64,000 nucleotides of DNA from Reticulascus tulasneorum. Its lineage: Eukaryota; Ascomycota; Sordariomycetes; Glomerellales; Reticulascaceae. This document shows positions 43,987 through 56,532 of this stretch, piece after piece. The position numbers and the translations under genes were made by a program. The stretch spans positions 4,278,001-4,342,000 of the forward strand of contig LSAX01000001.1 in NCBI GenBank assembly GCA_001557505.1, in the 5' to 3' direction. Position 1 is the first letter of the stretch. The number at the start of each line of letters is the position of its first letter. The notes beneath the pieces were generated by a model, which was not told where the DNA came from, searched no databases, and saw only the letters and a list, made by a program, of their open reading frames with translations.

Positions 43987-46900
43987 CTACTTTGACCGCA
44001 AGGGCAGCGAGATGTTCCTCGCCGTGTCGCCTTGCTCCTCCGAAGCGTCCATGTACAGATCAATCAGGCAGCCCGCAGACCAGGCTTGCGTAGGACACTG
44101 CATACATAGTCAGTATATCGATTCTATCCGCCAACCTGAAAATGAAAGTGACTTACCGAGTCCGCGCAGAACTCGCCGTTCTTCTGCGTCAGTTCGGCCA
44201 ATCCAGCCCACGCGCTTTCTCCAATCATCTGCTTGCAACCCATTAACCTTCTGGTTACCTGCTGGAAGGCCTCGGTCCGTTCCGCGGGGGTGCGCCGTCG
44301 CTTGAGATCAAACTTTAGCAGTGCGCGGAGGAAGAAGCCGGTGGGCCACAGCCACTCTGGACCTTGGTGGTAATTGCGCCCTTTGCTTGTGGAAAAGTCT
44401 TCACTGTCCTCACTGTTGCGGTAGTAAGGCCTGTAGTTCAGGTCCGCCGGGTCCAACGTTGCCATTCCCGTGGGTCCACGTAGAACCGAGTCCGCGACGC
44501 AGAGCGCGTGTATTGCGTGCGTCTCGTCGAACAGATCCGGGGATACAGTCATTGCGATGGCGAAGTTGGGTCGCAGCTGGTAGTCTTCGTACTCCTTGCC
44601 TGATTTGTACAAGTCTTTGTAGATACCCCGTCGGTTGACCACCTTGGCGTTCACGTCGTATGACTTGTCATCGGATGCCGAGAGAGGCACGTAGAAGCAG
44701 CGCTCAAAGTTCTTCTGGAGGATGTCTGCCCACTCATTGAATGAAATGGACGATCCGTCTTCCTTCTTGACCGTGGAGTACTGATAGTCGCCTTTGGAGC
44801 TGATCTTGGCCAACCAACGCAATGTGCTGTACAGAAGCCCGATGATCTCCACGGCTGCACCATCGCGAGGAGTTCCGGGGACACCCTTCGAATGTGCTCG
44901 TTCGCTCTCGCCCATCTTGTCCATCCAGGTTCCGCAGTTGTTTTGGTTGCCGCCGAATATCATGCCGTTCGCCCAATCGACCTTGATATCGATATTAAAG
45001 CCCTCATCGCTCATTTGGGAGTCGATGGTAGGACCGGCATTCGCTTCGCGGAAAGACATTCCAGTCGCGTGCCTTTGCAGAGCCTCCTGGATGATATCTT
45101 CTACCGTGCTCTCCTTGGAGTAGGCTCGTTCATCCTCGACGTCGAACCATGTGTCGTCGTATGGAAGAAATCGTCTCGGGACTTTCTCTTTGAGCAACCC
45201 GAGCCCATCCGGCGCGAACTTTGTGTAATCTTGTATGCACTGGAGGAAGAACCAGATTGAGTCTCGAGAGTTGTAACGTGGGGCGTTGCCGCTACTCAGC
45301 AGATTGGGGATCATGCCGTGTTTTAGAACGCTCCCAAAAGCCTTGATATGTTCTCTTGCTTCTTCGAAACGGCCGGTGCCAAGATACAACCCACGAAGAG
45401 AGATGAATACATCGCGGCCCCAACACCTTGCCCATTCCACCGCGAAATGCGGTAAACCAGCAGCCAATGATGGGACTTGCTTCTTCGGGTATAATGGTGC
45501 AGACTTTACCAAGCCTGTCTGTTGGACACCGACCATAGCTAGGCTCTGTAGGAACCATTGGCCTTGCCGAACGTTCTCATTCATGAGGTCTAGACCGCGC
45601 TCCCATGCAGCCATATATGCTGTTCGCAGGACTAGGCCGAAGTATCTGGGCAGCAAGAAGCTTGGGATACCTCGAATGGCATCACAGCGCTCTTTGAACC
45701 ACATCGCAGGCTTGCCCAGGCGCTGATAAGAAGGATCCTTGCTCATGCGCTCCAGGCGACCCACGACGTAATCCACAGCCCACTGACCCTCTCGGAGGTG
45801 CTGGCATAGAGGATGTGCGAGATTGTTGTCCTTGATGATGTCTTTCAGGATGCTCCACCAGCCCTGCAGACCAGCATACACGAGCTTTCCGTGCCCTGGT
45901 ATATCGTAGCAGCCATCCTTGCCTCCACTTAAATCTCGTTCCTCTGCTTCACATCGATAGAGAACGAAGTTGATGTCGATGAGATCCAGATCCGCAAACG
46001 CCGACTTCGCTCCCGACGTGACGAATGTGTCTAGACCAGCTGAATGCTCGGCCGCTGGAATCCAGGTCTCAAATAGGGCGATGCTGCCGGGTGGGAACTT
46101 GTCGCGCACGGAGATGACAGTTTCGTCACCTTTAACTTCCATTCGGATCCCTGGGACGTCAATCACCCGGCTAGGGAGACCACGGAGATATTTCTTGTCA
46201 TTCAGAACCTCATTTTTGGCTTCCTCGTCCGTGTCAACCTCGAGCATCCAGCTGCCGAGATGTCGAGCTCTGGTGCCACCGAGATGAACGGCATTGAAGG
46301 CACCATTTCCGTTGCCATAGCCGGGGAAGGCAGTATGCGCAATTAGGAAATATCCCTTTCTGGACTCTGGGTGGACTCTGTGGACAGTAATATATTGATC
46401 TTCGTGATGAATGTGGGTCTCGTCGTAGCCGTCTTTGCCCATTAGCGTGTGAATCTGGTTGAGAAGCTTCTTGATACCACCGATGCCATTCTTGCCTCCG
46501 CCCGTTTTAACGGCCCTGGCCGAAGACTCGGAGGTGTACAGCCTTGTCTCATTCACGAGATCGACAAGTTTTGGGTAGATCTCATCGTAGCCCATGACAC
46601 TCCCCGTTGCACTAGCACACATGTTGACGAGGGCTGCATTCGGCAAGGTGTCTCGGGCATCTCGTTTTTGTGCGGGTGTTTCGTTGTCATGCGTGCAGTC
46701 CATGAAAAGAGCCTGAACAGGAGCCGGCTTGATGGTGCGGATGATTTCTCGTGATGAGCTCCCGTTGAGCTCAGGGACCTCCTTTGATGGACTAGTTGGT
46801 GACTTGAGATCAGCTCTTGACAGCTCATCCACCTCAAAGCTGCCGATAGGTCTGCCGCCATGTCTGTGGACTAGTCTGCTCAACTCTGCTGTGCTCCAGG

Positions 46901-48799
46901 CCTGCATTGCCTCCCGGATGAGAGAGCTCAAACCAAGCCTCTTAACAAAGACATAATCCATCTCCTCTGAGCCAGTGAAAAGCTCGGCAACCACGTAGAG
47001 ATCAGGTCTAACGCGTCGTGCTTCATCCAGGATGTGTTCGGCGACATGAATGGGAGTCGAGTGGCAGTTGTCAATGCGCAGTCCCGCAAAGAACTTGGCT
47101 AACATGCGAGCATACTTGGTCATATGCTCCCATAGGTACGGGCTGTCGGCTGGACTGTTCCCATATCTGAGCTTGACGCAATCTCCCCATACAATAACCT
47201 CTCTTCGAAGGTAGACTCGCGACTGAGGACCGGCATTGTCGACCAGCGCATTTCCAGCCCAGACCCACCCGTTGTTTACGACGACCAAGTCCTCTTTCTT
47301 GTGTTTGGCGGTCACCTCATTCTTTGGTAACCGGGTGAAGTAAGACTCGATGAGAGGATTCTCCAGGTTGATCGGACCCATCAGCGGCCCATGTTCATCC
47401 ATACGGCAGTACTTGATGCGGTTGAAGAGCTGCTGTAGAATTTCTGCGATCTCCGTGTCGTATTCTTTGTAAAACGGTAAGTTTACGGCGTCCAGAATCT
47501 CCACCATTTTCGCCTTCGCGGCCGCCTGGTCAGCCGTGTTAGACGTCTCGCCTTCGTACCGACCGAAAATGATGGAAAGCAGGCCTGCAGACACGCTCGA
47601 GTCAATCCTTCTCCTGAACCGCTCACCCAGGCGGTCGTTGCCCAGTAGCCCGTTCTTTACGAGAAAAGCGGCTTGGTCCTTCACAGACGCCCCCTTTATA
47701 CCAACGATTGCTCCAGCATCCACGGATCCCTCAGGGAAGTTGACCTTGTTGACAACCCATGATTCGATGGCGGCTTCAACGTCCCGATCAACATCGATAG
47801 CATAGTATTCCCATAATCGTATGTCAGCAACAACGTGGGTCTTGATGGCGTCCATTATCAGGATGAGATCATCTGTGCTCTTCAGTTCCGTGGGCAGCCC
47901 CATTTTCTCCAACTTGAGGCTAAGCTCCAGGAGCTTCGTATCCAGCAGATAGGCGGACTCCAGCCATGGCGCAGTGGTCAAATTGTAACCAGCGTCGGGG
48001 TGCTCCTGCAGCCATTTGCTGTTATTTGCGGTGTGGTTCAGAACAATATCGGTCAAGCTCAGCAAGGAGTGGTTCTTCTCCAGGCTGTCCACCATTTGCT
48101 GGACGTCTTTCTCGCCCGCAGGGAAGCATTCGGGATCCCAGCCCAATTGGTCGTATAAGCTGTAAGGCGAGTTGGAGGAACCCCGGACTTGCAGCGGGGT
48201 AAAATGAATCATGTTGTAGCCTCTGTCGCTGATCCCTCGCAGATGTCTCTCCCAGTCATGTGGATACTTGCCCATGAACTTACTGATGACAGAGAAGACC
48301 GACAGTGCCGGCAACGGCAACGGCCTGCCGTCGAGCGACAGCTGCGGCGCAACATCGATATAGTAGAGCGGAGTCTGCTTAGCGGTGGCCTTAGTAAGTC
48401 CCTTGTGGTTCAACTCTTCGGAGAGGTCGGGGAGCTCGGCGTAGGTGGTGTAGAAAGCGTAGGCGCCAGCTTGGAAGATGGGGATGGATATCTCAATTGT
48501 GCGATTGAAATCCGGCACCAGCCTGGTCAAACTTAGCTTCAGTGGCTTCAATTGGCGTGCCCGGGTACAGGGGGGGTGGCGTACCTGAACTCGCGGAACT
48601 TGTCTCTACGAAACTCAACGCCGTCCTCGGGGATGTTGACCCACAAGCTGCCATTGCGGCAGATGGACGAAGTTCCCTCGATAGCAAAGCGGATGGTGAA
48701 GGGGTCGGTAGATTTCGGGGCTAGGTAGATGTACTCGCCGGACACCTGGGGGGAGCCATCGTCGTTGAGCGACAACAGGTAAACTTGGTTGGAAACCAT
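43987..48799 (-). CDS. GDB1: glycogen debranching enzyme (4-alpha-glucanotransferase / amylo-1,6-glucosidase)
   Basis: Cytosolic bifunctional enzyme that moves maltosyl or maltotriosyl units and then hydrolyses the alpha-1,6 branch point of glycogen. Three reverse-strand exons, 48799-48585, 48522-44157 and 44097-43987, encode 1563 residues. The transferase half (GH13-like) shows Asp556 in RIDNCHSTP, Glu585 in VVAELFTGSE and Asp684 in CTHDNETP. The C-terminal glucosidase half (GH133) shows WGRDVFISLRGL, REANAGPTID, GGNQNNCGTWMDKMGES, TPRDGAAVEI, NRRGIYKDLYKSG and GRNYHQGPEW. The last exon restores the conserved CPTQAWSAGCLIDL ending. Intron 1 could use an alternative AG nine bases earlier, adding three residues. 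The start MVSNQVYLL was preferred over an ATG 15 bases upstream. Confidence 0.96.
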
Positions 48800-50662
48800 G
48801 GTCTTCGGGATCATGCCAGGAGATGGTTGTGGGAACTTCGTGACCCACAAACGAGCAGCATCAATCAACAGACTTGATACATACGCGGATAAAGAGGACT
48901 CTGCTGGTGGGAAGAAGTGCTTCTATAGCAACATGGAAGACCGGGGAGTATGGACCAGGCGTGAAAATCGACGGAGAGCGGTGTCAGCTACGAAGTGGCA
49001 GCACGATGGGATTTTAAAGCTCTTTGGATGAAGAGCAGGATGGTGGGATGGGAAGTGGAGGGGTAAGTCAGGCCAGGGGAGGCAGGCATGCAGGTGAGAT
49101 AGGTACCAGCCAAGGTTACATACAGTACAGGTACCTGGAGGAGAAGTGTGTTGACTGGAACTAAGCTCTCAACTCAATGGGGGCCCTGGAGGTGGTATTT
49201 TCGATCCGACAGACAGACAGCCTGGCTCAGCAAGGCAGGGGGTAATAAGTCTGATAATACGGACTAAGTAGCACCCAACTATTACACATTCGGTGGTCTT
49301 AATTACAACCTTTCTAGTTTAGTTAGCACGGAGCCAATACCCTTGGGCTTGATCTATCGGATTGTTGAAATTTTTACGAGGTAGCTTACAGCTGCAAGAA
49401 TTTCCACGCGGGGCCAGAAAATGTGGATATCTTAGTTGGTGGTGCTCTGTAATCTGTGCTATAATATAATCTGTAATTAGTGCCCAGTCACCGACTGCCA
49501 GGTGAAGCATGACACCATCCATCTAAGTATGGACACCTCTTATGGACTTGTGGCACAGGCGAGCTTCAGCGCTATAAATGCCGCTACTGGAGTGGGTAAG
49601 TACCGCTACTTCATGAGACACCTGCAGCACTCTGCCTGCCTCTGTGTGCTTGTTCAAGTTATCATTCATCCCAACAGCTGCACCGATTGGATAAACATGA
49701 AATGTGTCTCTCTAGTAATTGAAGGCTACTCCCGACCCTTCAGCTTGCCCTTGTTTTCTTGAGTCGATAGCGCATTGTAATTAGCACTGGCGACGATTCT
49801 GCGATGCTTGCGCTTTTAGAGCTTCCTCCGTGTCGTCGAAGTGACGTCACTGACTTGACAAAAATAAAATGGCAGCTTTTGGGAGCAATATCCCGCACAG
49901 ACGGACATGCATCGTTTCACCTTCTCCCCAGTCTTCCTTGGTCATTAGCGTGCGGCCACTTGTCTTTTGTTCCTGAATATCATCCCGCTCCAAGGCCCCC
50001 GTGGGAATCACACGACGATTCCCCTTTCCTGCAATGCATAGACTGCTAGGCTGGCTGCTGCTGACCGCCTTTCACGATGACGTCGACACCGCAGTTGCGT
50101 CTGCATGTATGCCCGCCGCCGAGTGGGTTCAATATGACTGGCATACGCTATCCGCTAAACGGACTACGTATCTAAAAGTCCACAGTGTCGTTGGATGGTT
50201 CTCAGAAACCCCGACCACAGTGGATGGGGCTCTTAGTTGGCCGGCCCATCATCGAAGATGCCAAAAGGCCTCGCCTAGTCGGCAATTCCCATCGTCTGAG
50301 CCGTGTGCACAGGGCATGTTCCCGGCTAGGTTTGACCAGAATCTGACCACGCGGCTGCCCATGGATCCTTGCCATTCATTGGATCGCTGGTGAATGGGTC
50401 CATCCAATCTTGGTAGGCTCGGTGAGTCTCACAGCCTCTGTGGGTGTTATCACCTGGGTGCACAGAGGTGGTGCAGTTTCTCAGCCCCAGGTTTCGGAGA
50501 CTTGTTGCGACCACATCTTTGAACACACAAACGTCTAGATTTGGAGTATAAGCCCAGCCGGACTGCCCATCTAGTTTTGGAGCCAAGAAAATGTCTATAC
50601 AGCAAACTTGCGCGAGCCTCCACAATATTACTCTGCCCTTTAAGTAAGGGCCTAATCTGCCA
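48800..50662. other. intergenic region of about 1.9 kb
   Basis: Promoter of the debranching-enzyme gene and 3' flank of the secreted-protein gene. Only short motif-free frames (for example 50001-50393). No RNA gene or repeat recognised. Confidence 0.4.
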
Positions 50663-51289
50663 TCACAACTCTTCTGCCTGAGCGGCTCGCAGGTCATCAG
50701 AAAGCTCTGCCTGACTGCACGGGTTTAGCTGGCTCCTAGTTTTACAAGCTCCAGAGTGGAGGATTGTATGCTCAGGCATTTTGCCGTCTGCGAACGGCAG
50801 CTGCAAGGCCACAGTCTCCTTATCGGATGGATAGTCCGTGTAGTGCCCGATGCCAGTGGTGTCCGCAGCAACCAACACGCCATTGACACCTTCAACAATC
50901 CACACCTCATCATCACCGTATGGGAGCGTGACATGAGCCAACCCCGAGACCAAGACGAACAACCTGGCATGCCGGTCGGCCAGTCAGTTCCTTCATTCCT
51001 CGGCCCGTCTGCTCCGATAGTCAAGTTCGAGATGGACTCACATGGCGCTGGGAGGTTTGTGTATGCCTTCCCCAGAACGTGGTGGAAGTACAACATAAGT
51101 TACATTCGACGTATTTGCCAGTGTCATGGCAGCTCCCACCGTGGGGTACTCATTGAATTGCTTCACAAACTCCCAGCATTCGATACGGGCGATACCATCC
51201 GGCTCGGACACAACGGCCGTGGCCACAAGGCAGTCAGAAGCTGCAGCGACGTGGGCTAATGCGAAGCAGAGCAGCTTGAAGATGAACAT
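50663..51289 (-). CDS. small secreted protein, cupin-like
   Basis: Two reverse-strand exons, 51289-51042 and 50963-50663, encode 182 residues. The intron has a GTGAGT donor and a CCAG acceptor and joins PPSAM to LFVLVSGLAHVTLP in phase. A signal peptide (FIFKLLCFALAHVAAASD) opens the protein. One or two N-glycosylation sites occur near NTSNVT. The body has short beta-strands and glycines (VLPPRSGEGIHKPPSAM, EVWIVEGVNGVLVAADTTGIGHYTDYP) resembling a small cupin or jelly-roll. No metal-binding His pattern is certain. Function unknown. Extracellular location is predicted from the signal peptide only. Confidence 0.65.
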
Positions 51290-51936
51290 TATGGCGGGTT
51301 TGAAATTTCCTGATGGTCTGCCCCGTTCTTAAGGTGTGCACTTGAGGAAGAAGGACCTGCATTACCCCACTAATGAAATGGCACTGCATTTGAATCCCGA
51401 CACCGGAACAACCAAATGCAGATATCAACGACTCGGTGTGCAAGGATATCCGAACCTCAAAACGACAAGAATCGCTCACCTTTCTCGGGCTTGTGAATTC
51501 CAGCAAAGGTTGCACACCGAATTGTCACATGACCTTGTTTCATCTATACTGTCGACCAGGCAGTGTTCTTTGTGCGACAACCACTTGCCAAAGAATGCGC
51601 CAAGAAAGGATGAGCCACACATGTCAGTTATCGGGGATTACCCTTTTGGGCATTATGTCTTCCTCCATTCCCATTGTTGAGACTGTCACACTTGGGTGAC
51701 CACTTGACTCATATTATCGGGCTTCGTCATGTCGAAGCCACGGAGAGTCGACGATGTTACTTCGTTATGCTCTCGCGTGCGTGTCGAGATTAAAGATGCT
51801 TATAATCCCCATGTTTGCTGTCCGGCACGCCTTGCCTAAGCCATCGCAAAACACGTTCGATGATGGCGAGCAGAGCCACCAACACTTACAACAGATCCCC
51901 TGAACGCGAACCTAATAGCATGTGTTTAGTTTGAAT
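51290..51936. other. divergent intergenic region
   Basis: About 650 bases between the starts of the secreted-protein gene and the DUF3176 gene. Probably two promoters. No recognised element. Confidence 0.4.
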
Positions 51937-53974
51937 ATGGCTGCGTACGCGAGAATGAACAACGACGACTGGCGTCCTCATCCCTCGCAGATAACGTCTC
52001 CGCCGCAGAGATCAGAACCAACACCCATCGCCTCATACATGAGTCCTCCATATTCGTATGGCCGCGCTACTATACAGAAACCTCCGTCACAACCCCGATG
52101 GTCCAAGAACTCAAGCGCAAGACATGCTCTAGAGGACTGGTGGGTTTGGGAGATTCTTTCCTTTGCAGTTGCAACTAGCATGTTCGGATTGTATTTGCAT
52201 CTACTACGAGTGCACGACGAGCGACCTGTCTCGGAGTGGGAACATACAACAGCTCTGTCCAAGCTCTTTACGACCTTGCCATCTGCGGTGTCTTTCATGG
52301 CTACCATCATGAAGGGTGCCATGCTCTTCCCAGTTGCGACAGCTATAGGTCAATTGAAATGGTATTATTTCAGAAAACCTCGACGAATAGCGGACCTTGA
52401 GGTCATGGATGGTGCAAGCAGAGGTGTGTGGGGCTGTTTGACATTGATCCTCTCCAGAAATGTGCGGTAGGTCAAACATCAAGGCTATCCGCTTTGCAGG
52501 ACTCGGAGCTAACATGGATGCCCAAAGGCATTTCGTCGCTGCGGGTTGCATTGTCACGTTAGGTACACTACTACTCGGTCCATTTCTACAGAACCCGATC
52601 CACCAAAAGTTGCGACTCACCACCCGGACGGTTCCTGAAGATGCTCTGTTACCAGTAACTGGCACATATGAGTCGTGGGACTGGAACGATAACCAAGGCA
52701 ACCCTAGGTTCTTTACAGCCAAGCCGTCTATGCTGGCGTCAATTTCATCCGCGTGGTCATACTATTTCGTGCCCAAGGATATTCAGCCCTCTCAGGTACC
52801 CGCGGTATGCTCGTCGGGATCTTGTACCTGGTCCAATGTGTCAACCTTGGGTCTTGCGTATGAGTGCCGTAGTGCGGAATTCACCATCAATTACCACGAC
52901 GGCTATCCATACGCCTCCTCGGAACAGGCCAATGTTACCAACTTACGCGAGTTTGATACCGGCGAGAAAGTATTTGAACGCCTTTCACTCAACCCATCAA
53001 GGGAGTTGCCATCAATGAGCTCATTTGACTCTCGTAGACTGGACCTCCCACTGCTGGTTCATGTCGGGGTCCTGGGCGATTACTGGGGAAACGGGACCGC
53101 TGAAGGAGTTGAATGTGTCATGTACTGGAGCGCTATCCACTACGACAAGGTCAAATACAACGGCACAAGGATATTGGGCTACGGCGTCAACCAGTACAAC
53201 CAGTCTACAACGCCAGTGATTTCCGAGCAACAGCAAAACATCACGATTACCTCGCCGTTTCCCTGTCATTTCAATAGAACAGCATCCAACACTGAAATCG
53301 AGAACGGGTGTGGTTTGACCGTCAGATGGGAGGCACACGCAGCGCTTCAGAATTCCTTGGGCCCGTTTCTCGCTGGAGCAGTCGCAAGCTTCTTAGACAC
53401 CGAGACACAGAACGGAACCGTGGATAACTCAGTAACCTACTACGATGATTTCTTGACAAACCCTCTGCTATGGAGTTGGTACAATCGCATGGAAGAGGAA
53501 GGGCCAGAGGGATCGCTGCTGTATGTGATGGATGCTTACCTGCGCAACACGGCATTCTTCATTACCAACAATATCCGCACCCAGTCTGGCCTTTATCAAT
53601 TCGGCACAGTCAGCGAGGAGGACGTATTCTATTCTATCAAGAAACACTACTCCGTCTACCCGGGGCTGTTACTGCTTGCCGCTATGCTCTTTGTTAGCCT
53701 TACGGTTTGGAGAACAAGAGCTGAACCGGTGTGGAAGAACTCGCAACTTCCTTTGCTCTATCACGGCTTGGAGATGCCGGAAGAAGATGCAGACTCTGGT
53801 CTAATGAGCGTCTTTGCCATGGAGAAGGCTGCTCGTGAGAGAAAGGTCTGTCTGCGGAACGATGGCGATGCGTTGGGACTGAAGCTCAGGGACGTGGCTG
53901 TACCGATACCGCTTGGCACCATGCCAGTTCAGACGGAATATACCTCTCCATACGCAACCCCCGGACCAAATTGA
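51937..53974 (+). CDS. DUF3176 family multi-pass membrane protein
   Basis: Two exons, 51937-52466 and 52528-53974, encode 658 residues. The 61-base intron (GTAGGT donor, GCTAAC branch site, AAAG acceptor) restores the family pattern, in which a motif like ASRGVWGCLTLIL runs into RHFVAAGC. Transmembrane segments are seen at about residues 69-92 (WEILSFAVATSMFGLYLHLL), 115-145, 177-200 and near 570 (YPGLLLLAAMLFVSLTVW). Between the last two lies a long, probably extracytoplasmic region with about eight NxS/T sites and cysteines (VCSSGSCTWSNVS). The family is common in filamentous ascomycetes and has no established function. The first codon of the open frame is GTG, so the ATG at 51937 was taken. 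Confidence 0.85.
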
Positions 53975-54867
53975 ATATGGTCCGACCTAAACGTTGACGC
54001 GGGTTTTTTTTGGTAGGAAGTCAATCAACCATACCAACTGTTGGACTAGACGCCGGACCGAGTTTGTAGATCGCACCGTCGGGGGAGCCGCTTCTGGGGT
54101 CGTCCATTCGTTCTCCAGACGACGAGGATGGGATATTGTCGTGGAGCGCAATGAGAATCAGTTGCTGTATTAGCTTGTGCTTGCCATCCCAATTGATGCC
54201 GAGGCGCCCTTGAGGCTTATAGTCACTCGTATTATTTGGTGCGATGTGTTCAGCTTACTCTTTGGGGTTGGCTGTAGTTCAAAGATCTTGGCCGAAGCAG
54301 TTACGGAGGCCCAGTACACGGCCCGAGTGCATTTACTAAGGCAAGGTACCTAGGTAGCGATTTAGCAGGTAATTGGCTTGTCATTGCTAATAATAAGTCC
54401 ATGAACCCATGCGGCGATCCCAGTTTAAGCACGTGAAGGTCGTACTACGTAAAAAAGATCCCGTTGCCTCGTTCCTAGTTCAATCCGAGAAGATTTTGTG
54501 TGAGATGCCGAACGGTTTTGCCTGTGACATTTGGGAGACATCCGCTTCAGATGTCACCTCGGCCAGCATCGGAAACTCCGGCCGAGGAGATCAGCTCAAC
54601 CCCCTGCGACTTTCGTTGAGCATTTCACGGAAACAGCAGGCGGTGGCTGATTTTGCCGAGGAGCATGTGCGTCATGGGCCGATTTCCTGGCTCAACGCCT
54701 GGGCCCAGATTGTGGCGGGGCGAACAACGCTGGTCTCACCGAAGAGCGAGGGCACGAGGCACGAGGCAAAACTAACTAACCAACGCCGCTCACTCATCCA
54801 GACATCGTATTTAGTGGACGATAGCTCCCCTTCTCCGCCATCCAAAGGCCCACCGGACGACTACCAT
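53975..54867. other. intergenic, glycerol-3-phosphate dehydrogenase promoter
   Basis: Contains CCCCT sequences at 54601-54605 and 54827-54831, which match the core of stress-response elements known from yeast. Their use here is inference. The dehydrogenase frame is open back to 54409 without family similarity, taken as chance. Confidence 0.4.
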
Positions 54868-56222
54868 ATGCTTTTTCGTCTTCGAGCTGCATCAGCCCAT
54901 ATCAATCTCTTTCAATCTCGTCGCTTTTACTCGGTCAAGATGGCGACTCTGGGTGCTGAGAAGAAACACAAGGTGACGGTGGTGGGGTCTGGCAATTGGT
55001 GAGTTTCCCACGCAAAGCCGACACTCGAAACGGCATTGGACTGACCCGGCGTGCTAGGGGATCTACCATCTCGAAGATAGTAGCCGAGAACACAAAGGCG
55101 CATCCCGAATTGTTCGAGGAGGAAGTCCAGATGTGGGTCTACGAGGAAGATGTTGAGGTGGATGGCAAAACACAAAAGCTCACGACGGTAATCAACCAAA
55201 CCCACGAGAACGTGAAGTACCTCCCCGGTATCTCGCTACCGCATAACCTCGTCGCAAACCCTTCTGTTCAAGATGCCGTCAATGGCTCCTCGATCCTCAT
55301 CTTCAATCTCCCCCATCAGTTCATCGCCAGGGTCTGCCAGCAGCTGCAAGGCCATATCCTCCCATTCGCACGAGGAATCAGCTGTATCAAGGGCGTCAAC
55401 GTTTCCGACGATGGCATCTCGCTGTTCTCCGAATGGATTGGCGACGGACTCGGCATCTACTGCGGCGCGCTGAGCGGTGCCAACATTGCATCCGAAATCG
55501 CTGCTGAGAAATGGTCGGAGACGACCATTGCCTACGACCCTCCCCCGATGGATAACTCGCGGGCTCCAACTCCTCGCTCAACATCGCCGAACCTGGGCAT
55601 GGCTGATGCAGTGCCGATTGAAATGCAGCACAAGGACGCTCGCGGCCGGACCTCCAAGACGAAGCTCACCCCGCTCCCGGCGGAATACCCACCCCTCGAC
55701 CACGATACATTCAAGCTGCTCTTCCACCGCCCCTACTTCCACGTGCGCATGGTCTCCGATGTCGCGGGTGTCTCCCTCGGCGGCGCGCTGAAGAACATCG
55801 TCGCGTTGGCCGCCGGCTTCGTCGACGGCCGCGGCTGGGGCGATAATGCCAAGGCAGCAATCATGCGCGTCGGCCTCCTGGAGATGGTCAAGTTCGGCAA
55901 GGAGTTCTTCGGTCAGACGGTCCACACTGGCACGTTCACCGAGGAGAGCGCCGGCGTGGCAGATCTGATCACGAGCTGCAGCGGTGGACGCAACTTTCGC
56001 TGTGCGAAGAAGGCGGTCGAGGAGGGGCGGTCGGTGCAGGAAATCGAGGAGCGGGAGCTGAATGGGCAAATGCTGCAAGGCACATCAACGGCGAAGGAGG
56101 TGAACAGCTTCTTGAAGGCGAGGGGGTTGGAGAAGGACTACCCTCTGTTCACGGCGGTACTGGACATTCTGGAAGGAAGATACAAGGTCGACGATATCCC
56201 ATCACTGGTTTCGGATAGCTAG
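54868..56222 (+). CDS. GPD1: NAD-dependent glycerol-3-phosphate dehydrogenase
   Basis: Reduces dihydroxyacetone phosphate to glycerol-3-phosphate for glycerol (osmolyte) and lipid synthesis. Two exons, (54868 or 54940)-54998 and 55058-56222. The 59-base intron (GTGAGT donor) splits the NAD-binding motif VVGSGNW-GSTISKI. From the ATG at 54940 the protein has 407 residues and from 54868 it has 431. The extra 24 residues ([20 protein letters not shown]) are rich in Arg, Ser and hydrophobics without acids, like a mitochondrial presequence. The AAGATGG context of the second ATG is strong. Other motifs are [43 protein letters not shown] with the catalytic Lys, and FADLITSC-like [14 protein letters not shown] Pro/Ser-rich insert near residues 190-230 is longer than in yeast. 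Confidence 0.93.
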
Positions 56223-56532
56223 GTACGGGGATGCACGGAACTCAATCGAGAATGGGGTGGTTGGTCTAGACGTGCAGCCGTTTTGGCAGCACCTACCGCG
56301 GTACAAGGTATTGATATCCCGAGGACTACAACAGATGGATAAATTAGTTAAGGAGTAAGCGGAATGACTTTTGGTTTTTCAATTTATTTGGCCTCGCCCA
56401 AATGACACCCAGACCGAGTTCCTGGTTACTGCCCGAAAGAGAGTATAAAAAAGTCAATGAAGCTTCTGATCACATCAGAAAACAGATCTGCAATAGCTTT
56501 TCACAGTGCTGACCATCCTAACCTACAAATGC
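56223..56532. other. convergent 3' gap
   Basis: About 310 bases between two convergent stops. No feature recognised. Confidence 0.5.

Noticed and set aside
52424..52499. Alternative intron, or a frameshift, in the DUF3176 gene
   Set aside because: An intron at 52467-52527 with a GCTAAC branch site restores the family pattern without losing the conserved RGVWG segment, so no frameshift is needed.
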